From assembly GCA_015222965.1 (NCBI GenBank), contig JADFWF010000070.1, positions 1 through 6,196 on the forward strand: a stretch of 6,196 nucleotides of DNA, read 5' to 3'. Source of the stretch: Pseudomonadota bacterium (GTDB lineage Bacteria > Pseudomonadota > Gammaproteobacteria > SZUA-229). A model generated the notes under the pieces. The model searched no databases and was not told where the DNA came from. It was given only the letters and a program-made list of their open reading frames with translations. Made by a program: the position numbers and the translations under genes. This document shows, in pieces, positions 1-5,087 of this stretch; within the stretch, counting starts at the first letter, position 1, and each line of letters opens with the position of its first letter.

Positions 1-31
1 ATTATTCATTATTCATTATTCATTATTCATT
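1..31. repeat. 7-bp tandem repeat (ATTATTC), about 4.4 copies
   Basis: Four exact head-to-tail copies of ATTATTC occupy 1-28 and a partial copy ATT follows; the array may continue left of the window. It lies just downstream of the gspH stop codon, where gspI would be expected to begin. On the minus strand the unit reads GAATAAT. Because 7 is not a multiple of 3, every frame cycles through TAA and TGA, so no open frame can cross the array and it cannot be coding. Each unit contains an ATG, but those starts run into TAA after four codons. Slippage here could change the spacing between gspH and the next gene. Confidence 0.9.
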
Positions 32-35
32 GCTT

Positions 36-637
36 TTAAAGATCGCTCACTTCTGTTTTTAATGAGCCATCAAAAAAACCCTTAACAAAATAGCTGGTCT
101 TAACGCCGGTAATATAAAATCTAACGTCAAATTCGGGTGTGATCTCACCGCTGGACAGCAGATAGATCTGTGGTTTTGTCTGTTTTTTATCTTCATCGTC
201 AGATTCAGTATCAAGATCCAGTTTTTGTTCTGCCATGGGCTCAGATGCCAGTTCGATAACAATCTCGGTTTCTTCTAAACGCATCTCCAGTTCCATCTCC
301 AGTGGCAACTCACGTTCGCGCAGAATCTTATCGCCGCTGATTGGCAGCCATTGATTATCAGCAAAGCGCAGGAAGCGGTAACCATCCAGATATATTTCCA
401 GTCCGTATTCTTCACCGCGAAGAATCGATTCTTCCAGTGCTAACTGCACTAGTCGCTCCATCCTTTGGGCTTCTTTTTTGATGATATCTTCTGCAGAGTC
501 GCTGCGGATGGCCAGGGTGGTGTAGGTGAAAAGGATGGCAACGATGACTACGACAACGAGTAATTCCAGCAGGGTGAATCCTTCCCCTGCATTAAAATGC
601 CGGGTTGGTATTCTGGAATTGTTGATGTTTGCCTGCA
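36..637 (-). CDS. gspH: T2SS minor pseudopilin GspH (prepilin)
   Basis: A minor pseudopilin of the type II secretion system, expected in the inner membrane and then near the tip of the periplasmic pseudopilus. From ATG at 637 the protein has 200 residues. It has a class III prepilin leader ending in GEG, with predicted prepilin peptidase cleavage G20/F21, then FTLLELLVVVVIVAIL with the conserved Glu at mature position 5 (E25). The hydrophobic helix runs to about residue 40. Near the C-terminus is LSSGEITP, typical of GspH. A stretch rich in Asp, Glu and Lys (about residues 137-155) precedes it and looks like a long charged loop. A TTG at 650 would add four residues, but its only purine run sits one base away, so ATG 637 is preferred; the AGGG 13 bases upstream of that ATG is itself a weak site. 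The gene follows gspG after 57 bases on the same strand, probably in one operon. GspH is clearly favoured over GspI or GspJ by position and motif. Confidence 0.88.
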
Positions 638-651
638 TCTTTAGCGGCAAG

Positions 652-662
652 CCCTGTCAGGG
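652..662. other. small palindrome CCCTGTCAGGG in the gspG-gspH spacer
   Basis: An 11-base palindrome with one central base lies 15 bases upstream of the gspH ATG. In gspG-gspH mRNA it would form a short stem that includes the AGGG serving as the only Shine-Dalgarno-like run ahead of gspH. The stem is only 4 to 5 base pairs, so a regulatory role is speculative. Confidence 0.3.
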
Positions 663-694
663 TTTGAGGTGTGGGTTAGCCGGTATGAATCGGA

Positions 695-1138
695 TTATAT
701 ATCCCATGAACCGATGTCTTTATTCGGACCTTCGCCACCGGGTGCGCCATCAGCACCTAGTGAATAGATGTCAGTTTCACCGTGTTCGCCAGGGTTTAGA
801 TAGAGGTATTCATTGCCCCAGGGATCTTTGCTTAATTTTTTGATGTAACCGCCCTGTTTCCAGTTTGGTGGTTCAGGAGAAGAGCTGGGCACATTTACCA
901 GTGCATCCAGACCCTGATCTGTGGTCGGGTAGACAAAATTATCCAGACGGTAAATATCCAGGGCACCGCCTAATGCCTGAATGTCATTATTTGCCTTGGC
1001 AACACGGGCTTTATCCGGATTATCCATGATACGCGGCACAACTACGCTGGCCAAAATGCCGATAATTACCACAACAACCATGATTTCGATTAAGGTAAAA
1101 CCTGATTGTTTATTCTTAGATTTTGATTGATAAAACAC
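695..1138 (-). CDS. gspG: T2SS major pseudopilin GspG
   Basis: The main subunit of the periplasmic pseudopilus that drives substrates through the secretin. The protein has 147 residues from GTG 1138, the usual size for GspG. The leader is 13 residues, with cleavage at G13/F14, followed by FTLIEIMVVVVIIGILASVVVP with Glu at mature position 5 (E18). Family motifs follow: YRLDN and YPTTDQGLDALV (about 64-81), DPWGNEY (105-111), LNPGEHG (114-120), and the C-terminal loop SLGADGAPGGEGPNKDIG, whose aspartates bind calcium in characterised GspG proteins. I chose GTG 1138 because GGAG lies six bases upstream. A GTG at 1174 is in frame and would give 159 residues, but it has no good ribosome binding site and makes the leader unusually long. 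The gene is first in the minus-strand arm, followed by gspH, and is divergent from rrtA. Confidence 0.94.
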   Translation of the reverse strand: MFYQSKSKNKQSGFTLIEIMVVVVIIGILASVVVPRIMDNPDKARVAKANNDIQALGGALDIYRLDNFVYPTTDQGLDALVNVPSSSPEPPNWKQGGYIKKLSKDPWGNEYLYLNPGEHGETDIYSLGADGAPGGEGPNKDIGSWDI

Positions 1139-1144
1139 GTAAAA

Positions 1145-1148
1145 CTCC
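1145..1148 (-). promoter_or_regulatory. ribosome binding site of gspG
   Basis: The minus strand reads GGAG, then TTTTAC, then GTG. The six-base spacing is near ideal and decides the GTG at 1138 as the gspG start over the longer GTG at 1174. Confidence 0.75.
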
Positions 1149-1185
1149 AGTGTGTGCAAAAAACTGTATTGCACAGGTTATCTTA

Positions 1186-1219
1186 TTTATACTTTTGGCT
1201 TTAAACTCCGGGCTATAAA
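1186..1219. promoter_or_regulatory. divergent promoter region, gspG(-) and rrtA(+)
   Basis: The only stretch from which both divergent arms can be started. TATAAA, a near-consensus -10 hexamer, appears on the minus strand at 1191-1186 (towards gspG) and on the plus strand at 1214-1219 (towards rrtA). No convincing -35 hexamer sits at 16-18 bases from either one, so any promoter would be weak or activator dependent. The assignment rests mainly on gene arrangement. Confidence 0.3.
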
Positions 1220-1223
1220 AACT

Positions 1224-1227
1224 GGAG
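1224..1227 (+). promoter_or_regulatory. strong Shine-Dalgarno of the rrtA leader ORF
   Basis: GGAG followed by eight bases and ATG 1236. It is the best ribosome binding site between the putative promoter and rrtA, and it serves the short leader ORF, not rrtA itself. Confidence 0.55.
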
Positions 1228-1235
1228 AATAATAA

Positions 1236-1292
1236 ATGCCCTGTGATCAGCAGAATAATAACAAATGCAGGGCGAACTGCCTATTACAATGA
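1236..1292 (+). CDS. possible 18-codon leader peptide ahead of rrtA
   Basis: A short ORF encoding MPCDQQNNNKCRANCLLQ, preceded by GGAG at a spacing of eight bases. Its TGA stop (1290-1292) overlaps the ATG of rrtA (1289-1291) as ATGA, the classic arrangement for translational coupling. rrtA has no good Shine-Dalgarno of its own at 1265 or 1289, so ribosomes finishing this ORF could restart on rrtA. The peptide has two cysteines and a run of Gln and Asn and resembles nothing I recognise. It has no run of one amino acid suggesting classic attenuation. It could be a chance ORF, and conservation in relatives would settle it. Confidence 0.35.
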   Translation: MPCDQQNNNKCRANCLLQ

Positions 1293-1897
1293 CCACATCT
1301 AATCTATTAAAGTTTCGTTACAGCTATCATTCCAGCCATGTTTTATGGTTGATCCTGTTTATCGTTTCGTTTGTCTTGCAGATCAACTGGGTGGATAACT
1401 GGCGTTTTAATCGGGAACTGGTCGAGCAGGGGCATGTCTGGCTATTGTTCAGTGGTCACATCGTGCATCTCAACTGGTCGCATTGGCTGTTGAATATGGC
1501 TGGCCTGGCAATCGTGGCTTTTTTCTTCAGTTCACATGCCAGTTTTAAACAGTGGCTGGCTGTTATCCTGGTTTCAGCCTGCGTGATCAATATCGGACTG
1601 TGGTGGTGGCTGCCGGGAATTCGTACTTATGTGGGTTTGTCGGGGGTGTTGCATGGGCTGTTTTTATACGGCGCCTTGCGTGAGATCCGGTTCTATCCCA
1701 CCAGCGGTTATGTGCTGACCACTGTGCTGATCGCGAAACTGGCCTGGGAATTTTTTAATGGTGCGCTGCCGGGTTCAGAAGATATGACCGGTGGCCGGGT
1801 GCTGACAGAAGCGCATCTGCTAGGTGCGGTTGGCGGGACTTTGGTGTGGTTGCTGGAAAAAGTGTTCAGTTTAGGGCGGCACTCTACTGATAATTGA
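1289..1897 (+). CDS. rrtA: rhombosortase (rhomboid-family intramembrane serine protease)
   Basis: A compact membrane serine protease of the rhombosortase branch of the rhomboid family. Known members cleave the GlyGly-CTERM tail of exported proteins, many of them T2SS substrates. The protein has 202 residues from ATG 1289, with about six membrane segments (roughly 18-34, 66-82, 88-109, 114-131, 141-156 and 175-190). The rhomboid signature GHIVHLNWSHWLLN (56-69) gives H57, H60, N62, H65 and N69. The catalytic serine is S118 in GLSGVLHG, and the catalytic histidine is H176 in EAHLLGAVGG. The short length and the GLSGVLHG and EAH motifs favour rhombosortase over GlpG. An in-frame ATG at 1265 would add eight residues; 1289 is preferred because the leader ORF ends there with an ATGA overlap. 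The position between two T2SS gene arms supports a role in maturing T2SS cargo. No GlyGly-CTERM substrate is encoded here. Confidence 0.85.
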   Translation: MTTSNLLKFRYSYHSSHVLWLILFIVSFVLQINWVDNWRFNRELVEQGHVWLLFSGHIVHLNWSHWLLNMAGLAIVAFFFSSHASFKQWLAVILVSACVINIGLWWWLPGIRTYVGLSGVLHGLFLYGALREIRFYPTSGYVLTTVLIAKLAWEFFNGALPGSEDMTGGRVLTEAHLLGAVGGTLVWLLEKVFSLGRHSTDN

Positions 1898-1931
1898 AAA
1901 ATGTGGTGTGTCCGTAGTTGAGCCAAAGCGG

Positions 1932-2085
1932 ACAAAGTCAAAAACTTTAAAAGCTATTCACCACAGAGGACACAGAGAGCACAGAGGAAAACCTTGTTAT
2001 TGTTTAACGCGCCTGCTGGCGCGGTCAACAATAAAAACCTCTGTGTCCTCCGTGTCCTCTGTGGTGAAAATTCTTTTGACTTTGT
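1932..2085. repeat. palindromic dispersed repeat (MITE- or REP-like)
   Basis: A nested inverted repeat of about 154 bases. The outer 12-base ends are exact: ACAAAGTCAAAA at 1932-1943 and its complement at 2074-2085. The main arms (1957-1987 and 2038-2068) match at 28 of 31 positions. An inner stem (1997-2013 and 2018-2034, 15 of 17) closes on the loop TGCT. Each main arm is made of three 9-base units of the form CACAGAGGA, at 1962-1988 and complementary at 2037-2063. The unit type is familiar as a dispersed non-coding repeat in many Gram-negative genomes, where it yields spurious proteins rich in HRGHREHRG. No transposase and no clear target duplication are visible. The transcript could fold into a long hairpin that insulates rrtA from metX. 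Confidence 0.82.
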
Positions 2086-2138
2086 TTTTTCCTGGGCATC
2101 CGCTTCTGGCCGTTTGCAGACACCGGTGGTATTACCGA

Positions 2139-2167
2139 TTGCATCTTTCAGGGGCACAAATTACACT
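2139..2167 (+). promoter_or_regulatory. possible promoter of metX-metW
   Basis: TTGCAT (2139-2144) and TACACT (2162-2167) are 17 bases apart and resemble sigma-70 -35 and -10 hexamers. A perfect TATAAT also occurs at 2174-2179, but without a matching -35. Either would start transcription shortly before the metX ATG at 2199. No MetJ-box array or SAM riboswitch is seen. Confidence 0.35.
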
Positions 2168-2198
2168 GCACCTTATAATGAGAATACAAAAAATCTAA

Positions 2199-3356
2199 AT
2201 GCCTGAAACCATCGCAGACGATTCTGTAGGAATCGTTGAAACACAAACTGCTCACTTTTCTGAAGCGCTGATACTGGAATGCGGTAAAACGCTGGACGCG
2301 TACGATATCGCTTTTGAGACGTATGGTGAGTTAAATGCCGATGCCAGCAACGCTATCCTGATATGTCATGCCTTGTCCGGTGATCAGCATGCTGCCGGTT
2401 ATAACAGCATGGATGATAAAAAAGCCGGCTGGTGGGACAGTGCCATCGGTCCGGGCAAAGCCATTGATACTAATCAGTTCTTTGTTGTCTGTATTAATAA
2501 TCTGGGTGGATGTAAAGGCTCATCCGGACCCAACACGATAAATCCGGAGACCGGTAAATACTGGGGACCGGATTTTCCGATCGTAACAGTGAAGGACTGG
2601 ACGCTCTGTCAGTACCGGTTCATGCTGTCACTCGGTATCAAACACTGGTGCGCCGTGGTCGGTGGCAGTCTGGGGGGTATGCAGGTTTTGCAATGGACCA
2701 TCGATTATCCCGATCTGATCAAACATGCCATCGTCATCGCTGCGGCGCCCAAACTTTCGGCGCAAAATATCGCCTTTAATGAAGTGGCCCGGCAGTCGAT
2801 CATGTCGGACCCGGATTTTTGTGATGGCCATTATTTGGAAAAAAACACGGTGCCACGTCGCGGTTTGATGCTGGCCAGAATGTTAGGTCACATCACTTAC
2901 CTGTCAGATGATGCCATGCGCGATAAATTTGGTCGTGAGTTGCGTGAAGGTAAACTCAATTTTGGTTTTGATGTGGATTTTCAGGTGGAAAGTTATCTGC
3001 GTTATCAGGGGCGCTCATTTGTTGATCGCTTTGATGCCAATACCTATCTGCTAATGACCAAAACACTGGATTATTTTGACCCTGCCAGCGCGTACAACGA
3101 TGACCTTGCACTGGCTTTAAAACAGACGGATGCACGATTCCTGGTCATATCATTTACCTCTGACTGGCGTTTTGCGCCGGAGCGCTCGCAGGAGATTGTT
3201 AAATCCCTGTTGCAGGCTGAAAAACAGCTTAGTTATATCGAGATAGATGCCAATCAGGGGCATGATGCTTTTTTAATTCCGATACCGCACTATATGAACG
3301 TGTTTACTTCACACATGAAAACCATTGCCAATGAGTTGCCGGGCATGCCGTCATGA
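2199..3356 (+). CDS. metX: homoserine O-acyltransferase MetX
   Basis: Transfers an acyl group to the hydroxyl of L-homoserine, the first committed step of methionine synthesis, in the cytoplasm. It has 385 residues, the usual length, and an alpha/beta-hydrolase fold. The early motif [13 protein letters not shown] (56-68) and the block [20 protein letters not shown] (78-97) are typical. The nucleophile is S157 in GGSLGG; the other likely triad residues are D322 in TSDWRF and H355 in GHDAF. The start [10 protein letters not shown] aligns with known MetX N-termini, which supports ATG 2199 although its Shine-Dalgarno is poor (GAG 16 bases away). Gammaproteobacterial MetX enzymes often use succinyl-CoA, others acetyl-CoA; I cannot tell which here. 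It overlaps metW by four bases. Confidence 0.95.
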   Translation: MPETIADDSVGIVETQTAHFSEALILECGKTLDAYDIAFETYGELNADASNAILICHALSGDQHAAGYNSMDDKKAGWWDSAIGPGKAIDTNQFFVVCINNLGGCKGSSGPNTINPETGKYWGPDFPIVTVKDWTLCQYRFMLSLGIKHWCAVVGGSLGGMQVLQWTIDYPDLIKHAIVIAAAPKLSAQNIAFNEVARQSIMSDPDFCDGHYLEKNTVPRRGLMLARMLGHITYLSDDAMRDKFGRELREGKLNFGFDVDFQVESYLRYQGRSFVDRFDANTYLLMTKTLDYFDPASAYNDDLALALKQTDARFLVISFTSDWRFAPERSQEIVKSLLQAEKQLSYIEIDANQGHDAFLIPIPHYMNVFTSHMKTIANELPGMPS

Positions 3357-3997
3357 GCGAATCGAAAGCGGATCTGGTGATGAACGGGGGGGATGGTTTG
3401 CGTGCTGATCTGGCCATCATCGCAGACTGGATAAAAACGGACAGCAAAGTGCTGGATCTGGGTTGTGGTGACGGTACCCTGCTGGCGTATCTGCGTGACA
3501 AGCGAAACGTGCTCGGTTATGGGCTGGAGATCAGCCCTTTTGACGTAGAAGACTGTGTCGATAAAAACATCAATGTCATTCAGGCGGATCTGAATGATGG
3601 TTTAAAGGCTTACTTTACTGATAACAGTTTTGACTGCGTTATCATGAGCCAAACCTTGCAGGCGACTGAAAAACCCGATGAACTGATCGAAGAAATGTTG
3701 CGTGTTGGCAGCGAGGGTATCGTCACGTTTCCCAATATGGCGCATTGGAGAGCACGTCTGCAGCTGGGTTTGATGGGCATCATGCCGGTGACAAAAAACT
3801 TGCCAAATCAATGGTTTAATACGCCAAACGTGCACCTGTGCACGCTCAATGATTTTGAAGTGTTGTGCAATAAACATCGGATTGAAATATTGCAGCGCAC
3901 GGTTGTTGACCATAGCCACCGCAAGGGCAGCTGGTTGATGAACCTGTTTCCTAACCTGTTAGGTGAAATCGCCATCTATCGTTTCTGCCGAGAGTGA
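3353..3997 (+). CDS. metW: methionine biosynthesis protein MetW
   Basis: A methyltransferase-fold protein that regularly accompanies metX in proteobacteria and is thought to work with MetX in methionine synthesis; its chemistry is not settled. It has 214 residues. The SAM-binding motif [12 protein letters not shown] is at 33-44, the acidic residue after strand 2 is in GLEI (E59), and QADL (77-80) follows. Family blocks are [15 protein letters not shown] (124-138), [16 protein letters not shown] (144-159) and HLCTLNDFE (161-169). The ATG lies within ATGA at the metX stop, so the two genes are probably translationally coupled. No clear terminator follows. Confidence 0.93.
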   Translation: MSESKADLVMNGGDGLRADLAIIADWIKTDSKVLDLGCGDGTLLAYLRDKRNVLGYGLEISPFDVEDCVDKNINVIQADLNDGLKAYFTDNSFDCVIMSQTLQATEKPDELIEEMLRVGSEGIVTFPNMAHWRARLQLGLMGIMPVTKNLPNQWFNTPNVHLCTLNDFEVLCNKHRIEILQRTVVDHSHRKGSWLMNLFPNLLGEIAIYRFCRE

Positions 3998-4069
3998 TCT
4001 GCCGTCAGTTATGGCCGGATCAAGCTTAATTTAGGCTGTTTTGTGAATTCCCAGGTCTAAAACACGTCT

Positions 4070-4080
4070 ATTGTGACAAT
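4070..4080. promoter_or_regulatory. operator-like palindrome ahead of gspC
   Basis: ATTGTGACAAT is a perfect inverted repeat around one central G. It sits about 50 bases upstream of the best -10 element for gspCD and 93 bases before the gspC ATG, a location suited to an activator or repressor site. An imperfect dyad, GACAATT...AATTAGTC, follows at 4086-4105. It does not match the CRP site in its right half. The cognate regulator is unknown. Confidence 0.35.
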
Positions 4081-4124
4081 AATTAGACAATTCATGCAAT
4101 TAGTCAGCAACTGTGAGCATACAC

Positions 4125-4133
4125 TGCTAAAAT
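4125..4133 (+). promoter_or_regulatory. extended -10 promoter element for gspCD
   Basis: TGCTAAAAT fits the extended -10 form TGn plus a near-consensus hexamer (TAAAAT, five of six). No good -35 lies 17 bases upstream, as is usual for extended -10 promoters. Transcription would begin near 4140, about 33 bases before gspC, in the gap after metW. Confidence 0.45.
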
Positions 4134-4172
4134 TCGTGACAGGTTTATGTTTTAAGAAAATGTCTCGAAATA

Positions 4173-5069
4173 ATGGCTAACACACTGATAACACAACTAA
4201 ACAACCCGTTAGTGTTGCAACAATTGAACCAGCGGTCAGCGGCAGTAGCAAGTATGGTACTGATTGTTGCCTGTGCCTGGTTGCTGGTGGAAATGACCTG
4301 GATGTTTTTTCCGCAAGATGAAGCGTTATCGTTGGCGGTACAGAAAAGCAAGCGACCAGTCATGGCTAAACAGAGCCAGCAGGAAAATTTTAAAAAACTG
4401 ACGTCAGCAAATGTTTTTGGCGTCAGTGAAAAAGCGATCGTTCAAAAACAGACAAAGGCACCGGAGACCCGGTTAAACCTCACCTTGAAAGGCGTGTTAG
4501 CTGCGACACCGATGGAGATGGCCAGCGCCATCATCGCGCAGGGTAAAAATGGCAAGGAAGATATCTATGGCATCGGCGATAAAATGCCCGGTGGCGTTAC
4601 TATCAAAGAAATTCATCCGGACTTTGTGATGCTCGAACGAAATGGACGGCTGGAAACCCTCAAGTTACAGAAAGTCAGTGGCATCGGAAACCTGAAGACA
4701 TCTGCTGCCTCAGGTTTTAACGCCAGGGGTATAAATGCTTATTCAAGTGGTTCGCCTGAAGCGGCATTAAAGCAGATACGAAACAATATTTTAAAAAACC
4801 CGACATCATTCGGTGAATATGCATTGCCGGTAGTGGTAAAGCAAAACGGAAAGCAGATTGGTTATCGCTTAAAGCCACAGTCCAAAGGTGATCTGTTATC
4901 CGAGTTGGGCATACAGAAAAATGACGTGATCACACAGATCAACGGTGTAAAGCTGGATAAACCACAGAATGGTATCGCTGCTTTACGTAAATTAAGTACA
5001 GCAAAAAATTTAAGCATAGTGGTTAAACGCAATGGCGCAGAAGTTCCACTCAATATTTCGCTGCAATAA
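4173..5069 (+). CDS. gspC: T2SS inner-membrane connector GspC (PDZ type)
   Basis: Links the inner-membrane platform of the T2SS to the outer-membrane secretin and helps recognise substrates. It has 298 residues: a short cytoplasmic N-terminus, one membrane helix (about 24-46), a linker with many Lys and Gln (50-95), the homology region (about 98-166, containing LTLKGVLAA and YGIGDKMPGG) that binds the N0 domain of GspD, and a C-terminal PDZ domain (about 215-297, with IGYRLKP, LGIQKNDVITQINGVKL and VVKRNGAEVPL). GspC with a PDZ domain is the common form. The start lacks a good Shine-Dalgarno; the next Met (M28) is inside the membrane helix, so ATG 4173 stands. gspD follows after 18 bases, so the two are surely cotranscribed. 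Confidence 0.93.
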   Translation: MANTLITQLNNPLVLQQLNQRSAAVASMVLIVACAWLLVEMTWMFFPQDEALSLAVQKSKRPVMAKQSQQENFKKLTSANVFGVSEKAIVQKQTKAPETRLNLTLKGVLAATPMEMASAIIAQGKNGKEDIYGIGDKMPGGVTIKEIHPDFVMLERNGRLETLKLQKVSGIGNLKTSAASGFNARGINAYSSGSPEAALKQIRNNILKNPTSFGEYALPVVVKQNGKQIGYRLKPQSKGDLLSELGIQKNDVITQINGVKLDKPQNGIAALRKLSTAKNLSIVVKRNGAEVPLNISLQ

Positions 5070-5077
5070 GTTATCTC

Positions 5078-5082
5078 AGGAA
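5078..5082 (+). promoter_or_regulatory. ribosome binding site of gspD
   Basis: AGGAA followed by five T residues and ATG 5088, in the 18-base gap after gspC. It fixes the gspD start even though the resulting signal peptide has an unusually long N-region. Confidence 0.7.
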
Positions 5083-5087
5083 TTTTT

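Larger units (their letters stand above)
1898..2198. other. non-coding gap between rrtA and metX
   Basis: About half of this 301-base gap is the palindromic element at 1932-2085. The rest is a short tail after rrtA and a leader of about 110 bases before metX. Open frames that cross the element on both strands are products of its 9-base periodicity and are not genes. I find no RNA gene and no recognisable riboswitch. Confidence 0.7.

Noticed and set aside
526..843. Plus-strand open frame across the gspH start and gspG end.
   Set aside because: It lies opposite two clear prepilin genes and shows no family features.
1139..1174. Longer GspG start at GTG 1174.
   Set aside because: It lacks a ribosome binding site and gives a 25-residue leader, whereas GTG 1138 has GGAG at six bases.
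1962..2063. Repeated CACAGAG units suggested a CRISPR-like array.
   Set aside because: The units are contiguous 9-mers inside inverted arms, with no spacers and no cas genes.
2086..2198. Possible SAM riboswitch or MetJ operator ahead of metX.
   Set aside because: No recognisable SAM-I or SAM-II core and no tandem AGACGTCT-like boxes; only weak 4-base stems are visible.
1908..2206. Three overlapping open frames on both strands across the rrtA-metX gap.
   Set aside because: They arise from the 9-base periodicity of the palindromic repeat; peptides rich in HRGHREHRG or LCALCVLCGE are well-known spurious products of this repeat type.
3995..4025. Possible terminator after metW.
   Set aside because: The GATC-flanked dyad pairs poorly and no T run follows it.
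4071..4089. CRP-like site TGTGA followed by TTAGA.
   Set aside because: The right half matches the TCACA consensus poorly; the tighter 11-base palindrome explains the sequence better.
4111..4126. CTGT-N8-ACTG resembling a LexA box upstream of gspC.
   Set aside because: The right half departs from ACAG and there is no DNA damage context.
4160..4180. Six-codon ORF overlapping the gspC start.
   Set aside because: The only purine run is two bases from its ATG, too close to act as a ribosome site, so it is probably chance.
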